Of a stretch of DNA of 26,062 nucleotides, positions 7,492 through 15,912 are shown one piece after another. Source of the stretch: Schleiferiaceae bacterium (lineage in GTDB: Bacteria > Bacteroidota > Bacteroidia > Flavobacteriales > Schleiferiaceae); contig JALQUY010000007.1 of the NCBI GenBank assembly GCA_023260615.1, positions 1-26,062 of the forward strand, in the 5' to 3' direction. Within the stretch, counting starts at the first letter, position 1; each line of letters starts with the position of its first letter. The translations under genes and the position numbers were made by a program. The notes beneath the pieces were generated by a model that saw only the letters and a list, made by a program, of their open reading frames with translations, did not search any database and was not told the DNA's origin.

Positions 7492-8603
7492 AAATCCTTC
7501 ACCTCTGCAACAAAGTACCCTACCCGGGCCGAGACGGAAGCAGCTTGGCGATGGAGGCCTTAATTCGCTTGGAAGTCAAGGCTGGACACGAGGTTCACGT
7601 GTTGGCTCTAAACACGGACAAGCACTTTGTTTCCAATCCTCAAGTGCCCGCAGGTATAGACTTTGAAGCGCCCGCTGTTCGGGTTTCCCCCAGTCTCCGT
7701 GGGCTCCTGGGACACCTCCTCCACCCTGCCTCCTACTTTGCAGCACGCTTTGACCATGCCACCGTGCGTCACCGCATTTCGGTGCTGGCCGCTCAAGCCG
7801 ACCTCATAGTCGTGGACTCTTTGTTCATGGCGGTCTACTGCGTTGCATTTGGCAGCACCCCGTGGATCCTTCGGGCCCACAACGTGGAGCATCAAATTTG
7901 GGAACGGACCCTGGCAGGAATGCCATGGAGCCCCAAGAAAGCCTTTACCGCTTGGCAAACTCGTCGTCTGAAGCGCTGGGAAAGCCTCATGGTGCAAGGC
8001 GCCGAGGTCTGGGCGATTTCACAGGAAGATGCCGAGGCGCTAAGCCGTTTGGGTGCAAAGTCCGTACGTGCCTTGCCCTGCACCTACGATGCAGCCGGTC
8101 CCTGGACCTCCAGCGGTGCAGCCGCCAGTGGGGTCTACCACCTCGGTGCCTTGGATTGGTTGCCCAACGTGCAAGGCTTGCAGTGGTACTTGGAGCAGGT
8201 CCATCCGCATGTTCACGTCCCGGTGACGGTTATTTCGCGGCACTGGCCTTCGCACGTGCATGCTCCCAGCGGCCTTACCCACCTCCCTCGATTGGAAGAC
8301 GGCTTTTCTTTTGACGCCCACGGGATTTTTATTGCCCCCATTTTATCAGGCAGTGGCATGCGCATCAAGCTGCTGGAAGCCATGGTTCGGGGCAAAGCGA
8401 TTGTGACTACCTCGATTGGCGCTGAGGGACTGCAAAACGCTCCGGGGATTTCCGTGGCGAATGAACCCCAAGCTTTTGCGGCAGCCATTCAGCGCTTGGT
8501 AGACGACAAGGACTACCGAATGGCCCAAGGGGCCGCAGCGCAGGCCCATGCGCGCGCTACCTTTGCAGACGACGCATGGGTGGCGTTTTTGCGTGCTTTG
8601 TAA
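7488..8603 (+). CDS. Glycosyltransferase, GT-B fold (GT4-like)
   Basis: 371 aa. The N-terminal Rossmann half starts MKILHLCNKVPYPGRDGSS, the usual acceptor-side opening, and includes WILRAHNVEHQIWER. The C-terminal half has the nucleotide-sugar part FIAPILSGSGMRIKLLEAMVRGKAIVTT, with the Gly-rich loop and Glu of the GT4 EX7E-like region, and then SIGAEGL. No membrane segment or signal peptide is visible, so it probably works on the cytoplasmic face of the inner membrane on a lipid- or LPS-linked sugar. Sugar specificity cannot be read. The start ATG overlaps the Lpt permease stop (ATGA), which places it in the same transcript and supports an envelope polysaccharide role (inference). Confidence 0.88.
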   Translation: MKILHLCNKVPYPGRDGSSLAMEALIRLEVKAGHEVHVLALNTDKHFVSNPQVPAGIDFEAPAVRVSPSLRGLLGHLLHPASYFAARFDHATVRHRISVLAAQADLIVVDSLFMAVYCVAFGSTPWILRAHNVEHQIWERTLAGMPWSPKKAFTAWQTRRLKRWESLMVQGAEVWAISQEDAEALSRLGAKSVRALPCTYDAAGPWTSSGAAASGVYHLGALDWLPNVQGLQWYLEQVHPHVHVPVTVISRHWPSHVHAPSGLTHLPRLEDGFSFDAHGIFIAPILSGSGMRIKLLEAMVRGKAIVTTSIGAEGLQNAPGISVANEPQAFAAAIQRLVDDKDYRMAQGAAAQAHARATFADDAWVAFLRAL

Positions 8604-8610
8604 GCTGTTT

Positions 8611-9861
8611 ATGGAATCCTGGACCTACTTAGACCTCTTTGCTCGTTGCTACTTGCTGGTGATAGGGCTTTTGACCGCTGTGCGAGCAGGCCTTATTCCG
8701 TATGTACTTTTTCCAGGTTTAGTGCGGCTTTGGCATTTTATAAAACGGCCTAAACCGACTCCCACCGCCTTTGATGTCCCCAAAGACCACGAATGGCCCT
8801 CCGTGGATCTCGTCTTTGCCGCCTACAACGAGGAAGCCGTCCTGCGTGAAAAACTCACCAGCCTTCAAAATCTGGACTATCCGGTGGATCGCTTGACGGT
8901 GTGGGTGGGTTCCGACTGGAGCAGCGATGGCACAGAGGCCATATTGGCCGAGGTGGCCCAGGAGATGCCCAACTTACGGTGGGAGCGCATGGTGGAGCGT
9001 TCGGGCAAATCCAAGATTATCAACTACTTGGTGCAAAAAGGCCACGCAGACATCGTGGTGGGCACGGATGCCAATATTTTCTTCCACCCGATGGCCTTGA
9101 AGCATTTGGTCGCCCCTCTGGTACTGGATAGCCGAACGGATCTGGTCGGCGGCGAGCTCACCTACCGCGGTCTGGGCCAAGGCGATCGCTACAAAAGCAT
9201 TGCCACAGAGGAGCGTTCCTACATCGGGTGGGAAAACCGCACCAAAGTCTGCGAAGGCGAACTCTGGGGCATGACCATGGGCGTCGAAGGCGGGTGCTAT
9301 GCCATTCGTCGAGAGGCCTTTACCCCCATTCCTGCAGGAACCTTCATGGAGGATTTCTTCCTCACCATGCGGGTTTTTGCCCGTGGAAAACGTGTGCAGC
9401 ATGCCGCCTTGGCGACTTGCACCGAAGACGTGAGCAACGATGCGCACATGGAGTACCGCCGAAAAGTCCGCATCAGCCATGGCAACTGGCAGAACATCTT
9501 CCGCTACCGCATGCCCTGGAATCTTCGCTCCGTGGGCGTCACGCTGGCATTTGTGGGCCATAAACTCCTCCGGTGGGTCTTCCCGTTGATCGTCAGTGGC
9601 GTTTTACTGTCCGAATGTGCGACGGGGCTTTACTACCGCGAATTTGCTTTGGTGGCCTGGAACCTCCTAACCTTTGGCGCTGTAACGGCACTTCTGCTCT
9701 ATCCACGCACGCTCTTGCCAAAAGTCCTAGCTAAGCGCATCAAACCCCTTTCCTATTTTACCTGGATGAACATCGCCTTGATTCACGGGTTAGTCCAATT
9801 CCTGCGAAGCCCTCGGAACACCTCGGGGGTTTGGCAGCCTACTAAGCGCAACAACCAATGA
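8611..9861 (+). CDS. Membrane glycosyltransferase family 2
   Basis: 416 aa from ATG 8611, 7 bp after the preceding stop. The longer frame from 8548 would overlap the GT4 gene by 56 bp and add no hydrophobic or conserved sequence, so it is rejected. One N-terminal membrane segment (about residues 8-35) is followed by a GT-A domain: VDLVFAAYNEE, then VGSDWSSDGTEAI, VVGTDANIFF (DxN in place of DxD), DLVGGELTYRG, GGCYAIRREAF, FMEDFFLTMRVF (catalytic ED) and RRKVRISHGNWQ, which sits where processive enzymes have QxxRW. Two or three C-terminal membrane helices follow (about 318-345, 350-375, 390-408). It resembles cellulose synthase-like or lipid-linked GT2 enzymes. The product is unknown. The stop overlaps the ribB start by 4 bp. 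Confidence 0.88.
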   Translation: MESWTYLDLFARCYLLVIGLLTAVRAGLIPYVLFPGLVRLWHFIKRPKPTPTAFDVPKDHEWPSVDLVFAAYNEEAVLREKLTSLQNLDYPVDRLTVWVGSDWSSDGTEAILAEVAQEMPNLRWERMVERSGKSKIINYLVQKGHADIVVGTDANIFFHPMALKHLVAPLVLDSRTDLVGGELTYRGLGQGDRYKSIATEERSYIGWENRTKVCEGELWGMTMGVEGGCYAIRREAFTPIPAGTFMEDFFLTMRVFARGKRVQHAALATCTEDVSNDAHMEYRRKVRISHGNWQNIFRYRMPWNLRSVGVTLAFVGHKLLRWVFPLIVSGVLLSECATGLYYREFALVAWNLLTFGAVTALLLYPRTLLPKVLAKRIKPLSYFTWMNIALIHGLVQFLRSPRNTSGVWQPTKRNNQ

Positions 9862-10976
9862 GCACCTCTCCCTTTAGTTCCATTGAAGATGCTTTGGCCG
9901 ATTTGGCTCAAGGCAAGATGGTGATTGTCGTAGACGACGAAGACCGCGAAAACGAAGGGGATCTCTTGGCGGTTGCAGAAGGCATCACCGCAGAAACGAT
10001 CAACTTCATGGCCACCCATGGCCGGGGCTTGATTTGCGCCCCGCTTCCCGATCACCGCTGCGATGCCTTGGGCCTTACACCTATGGTTCAGCACAATACG
10101 GACCCCCATGAAACGGCCTTCACGGTGTCTGTGGATTTAAAGGGAAATGGCGTGACTACGGGGATTTCGGCCTTGGACCGCGCGAAAACGGTTCAAGCCC
10201 TGGTGCACGCGGAAAGCCGTCCGGAGGATTTTCAACGTCCTGGCCATATTTTCCCCTTGCGCGCACGTCCCGGGGGCGTATTGCGCCGGGCGGGACATAC
10301 GGAGGCGGCGATTGATTTGGCCCGATTGGCTGGCAAGCAACCTGCCGGTGTGATTGTCGAAATCATGAACGAAGACGGGAGCATGGCCCGTTTGCCCGAA
10401 CTCATTCTCATGAGCCAAAAATGGGGCCTCAAGCTCATCACGATTGAGCAACTTATTGCCTACCGAATTGAGCGCGAATCCCTGATTGTCTTGAAGGATC
10501 AATGGACCGTCGATACGGAGTTTGGGCCCTTTGCCTTGCACGTCTTCGAACAAACGACCACCCACCAAGTCCATCTTGCTTTGAGTCGCGGAACCTGGAC
10601 CTCGAACGAAAATGTGCTCGTTCGGATGCAGTCTGGTGAACGCCGGGGCAGTATTCTGGACGACTTGCAGGGTATGAAAAGCCCCTTTGTTCACGTTCAA
10701 CGTGCCTTGCAAAAAGTGGCGGAAGCCGGCAAAGGCGTTGTCGTCTGCATGAACCAACGTCCTAGCCAGCCGAGCGTTGAGGATTTTGTGGAAAAGCTAC
10801 GAGGCAACAGCAGCGAACAGCCTTCCTTTGGAAAGGACCCCTTGGACTATGGAGTGGGTGCCCAGATCTTGCGCCAATTGGGGGTACAGCACATCACCTT
10901 ACTCACCAACCACCCTATGAAGCGCGTAGGTATTGAAGGGTATGGCCTGCACATTGAGGCCAATCAGACGCTTTAA
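9858..10976 (+). CDS. ribB: 3,4-dihydroxy-2-butanone 4-phosphate synthase with a degenerate GTP cyclohydrolase II-like C-terminal domain
   Basis: 372 aa. Residues 1 to about 210 form a full RibB domain for riboflavin synthesis from ribulose 5-phosphate: DDEDRENEGD for metal and substrate, THGRGLICAPL, GVTTGISALDRAKTV, RPGHIFPLRARPGGVLRRAGHTEA and IMNEDGSMAR. The rest aligns by pattern with GTP cyclohydrolase II (VDTEFGPFALHVF near the start and YGVGAQILRQLGVQHITLLTNH near the end). However, the zinc-binding Cys cluster expected after LVRMQSGE is absent: that stretch reads RRGSILDDLQGMKSP, and the domain's only Cys is in VVVCMNQ. I infer that RibB is active and cyclohydrolase II is not, as I recall for other Bacteroidota homologues. 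Its stop overlaps the tamB stop on the other strand. Confidence 0.9.
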   Translation: MSTSPFSSIEDALADLAQGKMVIVVDDEDRENEGDLLAVAEGITAETINFMATHGRGLICAPLPDHRCDALGLTPMVQHNTDPHETAFTVSVDLKGNGVTTGISALDRAKTVQALVHAESRPEDFQRPGHIFPLRARPGGVLRRAGHTEAAIDLARLAGKQPAGVIVEIMNEDGSMARLPELILMSQKWGLKLITIEQLIAYRIERESLIVLKDQWTVDTEFGPFALHVFEQTTTHQVHLALSRGTWTSNENVLVRMQSGERRGSILDDLQGMKSPFVHVQRALQKVAEAGKGVVVCMNQRPSQPSVEDFVEKLRGNSSEQPSFGKDPLDYGVGAQILRQLGVQHITLLTNHPMKRVGIEGYGLHIEANQTL

Positions 10977-13900
10977 GGCTGACCTTTTTGACGCAGACGC
11001 TGCCAAAGTTGGGTCCAACTGGACCCACTAAGCTGCAGCTGTACACCCAGCCCTTGTTTTTGCGCCACGGGTTGACCAGTAAAGGCCATGTCGGAATTTC
11101 GGACCGAATACGCCGTTGCAACCCAGCGTCCATCCTCTGACAAACGGTACGTCAGCGTCACATCGCCTAGGCCTAAAGAGGCCTGCCGAGCACCCACGGG
11201 TATTCCGACTTCGGTTTGAATTTTGAGGCGATCGTCCAAGAAACTGCGGCCAATGCTGGCGTCCATTTGACGTTGAAGCGTCTGTGCATCGTTGGAATAG
11301 GCCAACTGAACGTCCCAATTGCTGCCCAAGCCCTGTGACATGAAATTGGAGAATTGCTGAGCTAAGACTTGAGTGGTGTTCGTTTCCACCGCTGAAACTC
11401 CCGTCGTCGACCAGCCTTGCTGTTGATCCCAAAAACTATGTAACGTGAGCAAGCTGAGCACTTGCGTAGTCTTTTCATCTGCTGACACCAACCGACTTTG
11501 TAATGCGGCTTGCGTGGCACTCCCCGCTGTGGGCAGCGCAATATCAAAGCCCAGGTTGGGCTGCATCAAATCGTCCGTGACATGCAGCTTCACGTCCACC
11601 GGTAAGCGCTCTTGGCTGCTAAGCCCTAAATACGGGCCCGGATTGGTCCGGGTCTTGTATACGGCCGTCAGGTCCACTTGAGCATGGTAGGGGTCGCCTG
11701 ACCACGTGAGGCTCGCCCCAGGCTCGACGGAGAAGGGCTTGTTGATCAGGTTCTCCAATGTGAAGAGGTAGGTGCCCTTATTCAGGGTCAGCATTCCGTT
11801 CATTGCAAGGTCCCCACTGTTGGGATAGTCAATGCTGAGTTCGCCCTGTCCCTGTCCTTCGAGGATGTCTCCTACCGTTTCGTCCAAAATAATTCGGGCC
11901 GTAATCGCCGGATTGACGTGCACTTTTAGGCCCAAATCAAAGCGAAAATCAGACTTCACCTCCGTAGTAGCCAGACCAAGAGCGGTGGCTTCGCGCTTTC
12001 GAAACGACAAGAATCCCACATCGTCTAGGGTAACCGGGGCATCCAAGGGAAGCACGAATAAGGACGAATCTAGAGGCGTGGCCTCGAGGTCCAAACGCAG
12101 GCCAGAAAAACCACCCGAAAGCCGGCCTTCGCCCTTCGCACGAACATAGCCGTAGAAGTTCTCCCCACGCTCCAAATCCACCGCCAAAAAGCGTGCGCTC
12201 CTAAAGTGTACATCCACCGTCTTACCCGCCGGCGCTTGGAGGTCAACGGTTCCATTCATGTCAAGGGTACCAATGCCATGGCTATCTCTGAGTTGGCCTT
12301 GAATGCTGAGCGCTTTTCCTCGGAGGCGGAGTCGTGGGCTACCCTCGTAACGGACCCCCGTGATGGGCAAGGTGAAAGCGGCTTGCTCTAAACGACCTCC
12401 CCCCGATCCGATAAAGTCGCCGTTTACCTCACGAAGCCCTAGTTCGGCCGATAATGCCCCCTCCCAGTGATCTAAGCTGCCTTCGGTAAAGCCGTTTAGG
12501 AGGTTGAGCGGCAAGCGATCAATGGTGCATTCCACGTCCCACGTGGGATTGCGCTCCCCGGTGGCTGAAAACCACAGAGAATCCTGACCGGGCCATCCAG
12601 CCTGAGCCTTCATCGCCACCTTGCCGGTTTCCATATCCACATCCCACTGGGACTCCAGGGAGCCAAGCGAATGGCGATCGATTTTAAGCTCAGGAATCCA
12701 GGCATCCGCGCTAGTCTGCCATTGCCCAATAGAACCTGCGAAAATGAACTGTCCCCATAATTCACCCTCTATGGGTAGCTCCGGAAGACCAAATGCTTGG
12801 GTCCACACAGGCAACGGCAAGGATTCCCACTGAACGCGGAGGACCTCGTTTGGATTTGGGCTGAGGGCGCCGATCACCCCTATGGCGCCGGCTTCTCCCG
12901 ACCACACCAAGGCATCGTTAAACGCAAAGCGCTGTTGGTCCCAATCGTAGGACAAACGCTTCCCACCTGAGAATTGGCCACTTCGGCCTTGGATAGTGAG
13001 TGAACTCGGTTCAAGTTCTCCTTTCCAGAGCTTTGCGCTTCGGTCCAAAGCTAGACGAACGTCCGCCACAATGCCCACCTCGCGCGCTTTGAAAGCAACT
13101 TGAAGGCGGTCTATTTGGTCCTTTCGGCTATACCAATGCAACTGGCTTTCCACCCCATCGGACAACCATGTAGCGTGAGTTTCTATGGGACGAAAACCCT
13201 GAAGAGGAGACGCACTTTCAAAAGTCCATCGGCCTCCCTCTGCTTGACCCTCGGCTTTAAGCTGCTGATAGCCCTTCCTGAGGGCATACTGGGCCTCAAA
13301 GCCAGGCCCGTATACCAAAATCTCTTGAAGTCCTTGTTGAGAGGCCCACTGGAAACGTCCTTCAAGCCATGCATTTAGTGCGGAGGGAAGATCTCCTGGA
13401 ATGGCATCGAATGCCCAATTCAAGGGCCCTTTGCTGCTCGTCATGGTGAACCGGTAGTCTCCAATGCGCGCGTCCACGGTATGCACGCCCTTTGCGGTGG
13501 CCTGCCAATCCACGAAGAGAGGTGAATATCCCGCATCGAGGGCGTTTTCAAGGTGGGCACTTCCGCCTTGGGCCCAGGAGAAATACCCCGCTACCGCTCC
13601 GTTGGGAGGAAGCCCCAATCCATTCAGCCAGGTGGTTTCTTCATCCCAAGCCCAGGATACATTCAACCGGTCGCGCTTTAAAAGCAGTTCAGCGGATAAG
13701 CGTTTGATGTGTGGATCTTTTAGGCTCGCCTCCAAAACCAAGGCATCCAAGCCCCCTTCGCCGTCCAAAGACCACCCTTGCAGTACTTGATCTGACCATG
13801 CAATCCGGTCCCCCTTTCCGGTCCAGGAGAGGTTTACCTCCTGCTCAAAGGACAGCACCGCATGCAATGCCCCATCGAGGCTCAAATCGGTTAGGCGGGC

Positions 13901-14854
13901 ATCTAGCACACCACCCATCCATTGATCCCATTCAACGTCCAGTTCTGCTTTGGAAAAGTCACCGCGAGCAGCAAGCGTTGCAAGTGTTTTTTCTCCTCGG
14001 TCTTCATGGAGCTGGATCGCCCAGTGTTCGCCCGTGAGTGACCCTTCTGCTACCCACGAGCGATCACGCCAAAATGCTTGGGTAGCCACCAACTTAAATG
14101 TGGAAAACGTAGAATCTCCAAGAATGGCCCCCGATGCACTGCCTTCCCAACTTTTTCCTGCCACATCCCATTGAATTACAGGACCTGTTGGTGCGAGTAT
14201 CACTTGGCTTTCCGCCCGCCAGCCGGCTGTTTCTGCCGAAAGACTCCAAAGGTCTGTTTCTGCTTCATAGTCCCCTTGGAGGACGACCGTTTCAAGCCCC
14301 TGGATGGGCAATGCCAAGGTGGCTTGCAGTCCAGTAGCCCCCCGATTGGACACATGGCTGAGGGCCAAGGATAGCTCATACGATGGATCCATAGCCGATT
14401 TTCGGTAGCGAATATGGCCATGAATCTCGCCCACACTCCATAGAAAGGGATCTCCCGTGGTATCCGTTGGAAGCCAGGGGTCTAACCAATGGGCCCAAGA
14501 AGCGGTAGGTTGACCGGTGACCACCAAGGAATCCCAAGCGCAGGAGGTCAGTTTAAGACCGCCATCTGCCCACCAAATCCCTTCGGCCTTTAATCCATGA
14601 AGCTTGATGCGATCGGCTCCGCTCCCCAAAGAGAGCGTTTCTACATGCAACCCGGTCCAGGGCTGCCAGGCAATCCCTTGCCAGTCCACTTGAACGGAGT
14701 CCTCTAGAGGATGTGTATTCACCCATTCTCTCAGCCAGGACTCTGCAAAGGCATTTACACGATCGGGGTGCGCACCAAGCCAGGCCACAAAGCTCGCGCC
14801 ACCCACCAAAAAGGTGACAAGCGAAGCAAGTAGGATCCAGAGGAGTCGGCGCAT
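10973..14854 (-). CDS. tamB: TamB-like translocation and assembly module protein (DUF490)
   Basis: 1293 aa from ATG 14852-14854. The open frame continues upstream to 15064, but that part lies within tsaD and lacks conservation. The N-terminal anchor MRRLLWILLASLVTFLVGGASFVAWLG is a single membrane helix. It is followed by about 1000 residues of repetitive beta strands (AsmA/TamB-like, W- and G-rich) and the C-terminal TamB domain with LEGQGQGELSIDYPNSGDLAMNG, LNKGTYLFTLENLINKPF and SLTWSGDPYHAQVDLTAVY. TamB-type proteins form a hydrophobic groove across the periplasm and are linked to phospholipid transport and outer-membrane protein assembly. It seems somewhat shorter than many Bacteroidota homologues (from memory). 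It is divergent from tsaD, with a 29-bp gap between start codons, and tail-to-tail with ribB. Confidence 0.92.
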   Translation of the reverse strand: MRRLLWILLASLVTFLVGGASFVAWLGAHPDRVNAFAESWLREWVNTHPLEDSVQVDWQGIAWQPWTGLHVETLSLGSGADRIKLHGLKAEGIWWADGGLKLTSCAWDSLVVTGQPTASWAHWLDPWLPTDTTGDPFLWSVGEIHGHIRYRKSAMDPSYELSLALSHVSNRGATGLQATLALPIQGLETVVLQGDYEAETDLWSLSAETAGWRAESQVILAPTGPVIQWDVAGKSWEGSASGAILGDSTFSTFKLVATQAFWRDRSWVAEGSLTGEHWAIQLHEDRGEKTLATLAARGDFSKAELDVEWDQWMGGVLDARLTDLSLDGALHAVLSFEQEVNLSWTGKGDRIAWSDQVLQGWSLDGEGGLDALVLEASLKDPHIKRLSAELLLKRDRLNVSWAWDEETTWLNGLGLPPNGAVAGYFSWAQGGSAHLENALDAGYSPLFVDWQATAKGVHTVDARIGDYRFTMTSSKGPLNWAFDAIPGDLPSALNAWLEGRFQWASQQGLQEILVYGPGFEAQYALRKGYQQLKAEGQAEGGRWTFESASPLQGFRPIETHATWLSDGVESQLHWYSRKDQIDRLQVAFKAREVGIVADVRLALDRSAKLWKGELEPSSLTIQGRSGQFSGGKRLSYDWDQQRFAFNDALVWSGEAGAIGVIGALSPNPNEVLRVQWESLPLPVWTQAFGLPELPIEGELWGQFIFAGSIGQWQTSADAWIPELKIDRHSLGSLESQWDVDMETGKVAMKAQAGWPGQDSLWFSATGERNPTWDVECTIDRLPLNLLNGFTEGSLDHWEGALSAELGLREVNGDFIGSGGGRLEQAAFTLPITGVRYEGSPRLRLRGKALSIQGQLRDSHGIGTLDMNGTVDLQAPAGKTVDVHFRSARFLAVDLERGENFYGYVRAKGEGRLSGGFSGLRLDLEATPLDSSLFVLPLDAPVTLDDVGFLSFRKREATALGLATTEVKSDFRFDLGLKVHVNPAITARIILDETVGDILEGQGQGELSIDYPNSGDLAMNGMLTLNKGTYLFTLENLINKPFSVEPGASLTWSGDPYHAQVDLTAVYKTRTNPGPYLGLSSQERLPVDVKLHVTDDLMQPNLGFDIALPTAGSATQAALQSRLVSADEKTTQVLSLLTLHSFWDQQQGWSTTGVSAVETNTTQVLAQQFSNFMSQGLGSNWDVQLAYSNDAQTLQRQMDASIGRSFLDDRLKIQTEVGIPVGARQASLGLGDVTLTYRLSEDGRWVATAYSVRNSDMAFTGQPVAQKQGLGVQLQLSGSSWTQLWQRLRQKGQP

Positions 14855-14859
14855 GAACA

Positions 14860-14867
14860 CGAAGGTA
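14860..14867 (-). promoter_or_regulatory. Predicted -7 box for tamB, one mismatch
   Basis: On the minus strand this reads TACCTTCG, one base off TAnnTTTG, and ends 5 bp before the tamB ATG. The position mirrors the tsaD box on the other strand, which supports it, but the mismatch and absent -33 element lower confidence. Confidence 0.42.
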
Positions 14868-14871
14868 GAGG

Positions 14872-14879
14872 TACCTTTG
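14872..14879 (+). promoter_or_regulatory. Predicted -7 box for tsaD-rimB-rimK-rsmE
   Basis: TACCTTTG, identical to the box used at both sides of 2917-2942, lies 4 bp before the first tsaD ATG (14884). Transcription would begin at or within a few bases of the start codon, so the message should be leaderless or nearly so. A second in-frame ATG at 14890 gives 6 bp more. Confidence 0.58.
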
Positions 14880-14883
14880 CAGC

Positions 14884-15912
14884 ATGACAATGACCTTGCC
14901 AAGAATTCTGGCCATTGAAACGAGTTGCGACGATACCTCCGTCGCGACGCTGGAAGGCTTCCAGGTGCGTTCCAATGTGGTCTATACGCAAGTGCTACAC
15001 GAGCAGTACGGAGGTGTGGTACCGGAACTCGCATCACGAGCACACATGGAAGCGCTCGTGCCAACCGTAGAGAGCGCCCTGAAAAAGGCCGGATGGGCTC
15101 TCAAAGACGTGGATGCCGTTGCCGTCACACAAGGCCCTGGTCTCTTAGGATCTCTGCTGGTGGGACACAGTTATGCCAAGTCCTTGGCCCTGTCGATTGG
15201 CGCCCCCTTGGTGAATGTTCACCATATGGAGGCCCACATGTTGGCCCATTTTCTCGTGGAGCCTGGCATTCAAGAAACCGCCATTCCGGGATTTCCCTAC
15301 CTCTGCCTAACGGTGTCTGGCGGACATACCCAACTGGTGGTGGTTCACGATTGGAATCAATTTGAGGTCCTCGGAGAAACTCAAGATGACGCTGTAGGTG
15401 AAGCCTTTGACAAAGCCGCAAAGCTGCTTTCATTGGCCTATCCGGGTGGACCCGTGATCGATCGTTTGGCCCAATCAGGCCAAGCCAAGTTCAGCTTTGC
15501 ACAGCCCCAGGTGCCGGCGCTAACCTTTAGTTACAGCGGCTTGAAGACCTCCATCCTGCGCAGTATGCAAGCCCGCAGTAAAGAAGTTCCAGCCACCCTG
15601 ACCGACGAAGTGGCGGATTGGTGCGCTAGTATACAGGCAGCCTTGATTCAGCCTCTGTTAAAAGGTCTTCAAGAGGCGAGCCAACAAACGGGCATCAAGC
15701 GAATTGCACTTGCGGGAGGGGTAAGTGCAAACTCCCACCTCCGTCAGGCATGCCAAACGCTTGCTGCTGAACATAACTGGGATCTCTACCTTCCTCCATT
15801 GAGTTACACGACCGACAACGCAGCCATGGTGGGCGCAGCCGGTTTTTTTGCCTACCAACACCAGCGTTTTGGCTCGATGAGCAGCGCCGCAACAGCCCGA
15901 ATGCATGACTAA
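14884..15912 (+). CDS. tsaD: tRNA N6-adenosine threonylcarbamoyltransferase
   Basis: 342 aa. The Kae1/TsaD family catalyses the last step of t6A37 formation in ANN-decoding tRNAs, working with TsaB and TsaE (not in this window) and TsaC product. Visible signatures are ILAIETSCDDTSVA at the N-terminus (ASKHA fold), HHMEAH at residues 113-118 with the two metal-binding His in HMEAH, VSGGHTQLV, and TTDNAAMVGAAG near the C-terminus with the metal-binding Asp. Length is normal. The start could be ATG 14884 or ATG 14890, because family members begin just before ILAIETS. It overlaps the next gene by 8 bp and heads a four-gene operon of translation modifiers. Confidence 0.97.
   Translation: MTMTLPRILAIETSCDDTSVATLEGFQVRSNVVYTQVLHEQYGGVVPELASRAHMEALVPTVESALKKAGWALKDVDAVAVTQGPGLLGSLLVGHSYAKSLALSIGAPLVNVHHMEAHMLAHFLVEPGIQETAIPGFPYLCLTVSGGHTQLVVVHDWNQFEVLGETQDDAVGEAFDKAAKLLSLAYPGGPVIDRLAQSGQAKFSFAQPQVPALTFSYSGLKTSILRSMQARSKEVPATLTDEVADWCASIQAALIQPLLKGLQEASQQTGIKRIALAGGVSANSHLRQACQTLAAEHNWDLYLPPLSYTTDNAAMVGAAGFFAYQHQRFGSMSSAATARMHD

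Noticed and set aside
8548..8610. Longer start for the GT2 gene
   Set aside because: The extra 21 residues overlap the preceding glycosyltransferase coding sequence and look like out-of-frame translation; ATG 8611 follows the previous stop by 7 bp.
10137..10757. 206-aa minus-strand frame opposite ribB
   Set aside because: Antisense to a well-supported enzyme gene, with no domain signature of its own.
14855..15064. Upstream extension of the tamB frame
   Set aside because: It overlaps tsaD and lacks hydrophobic or conserved sequence; the ATG at 14854 is directly followed by a clear membrane anchor and preceded by a promoter-like box.
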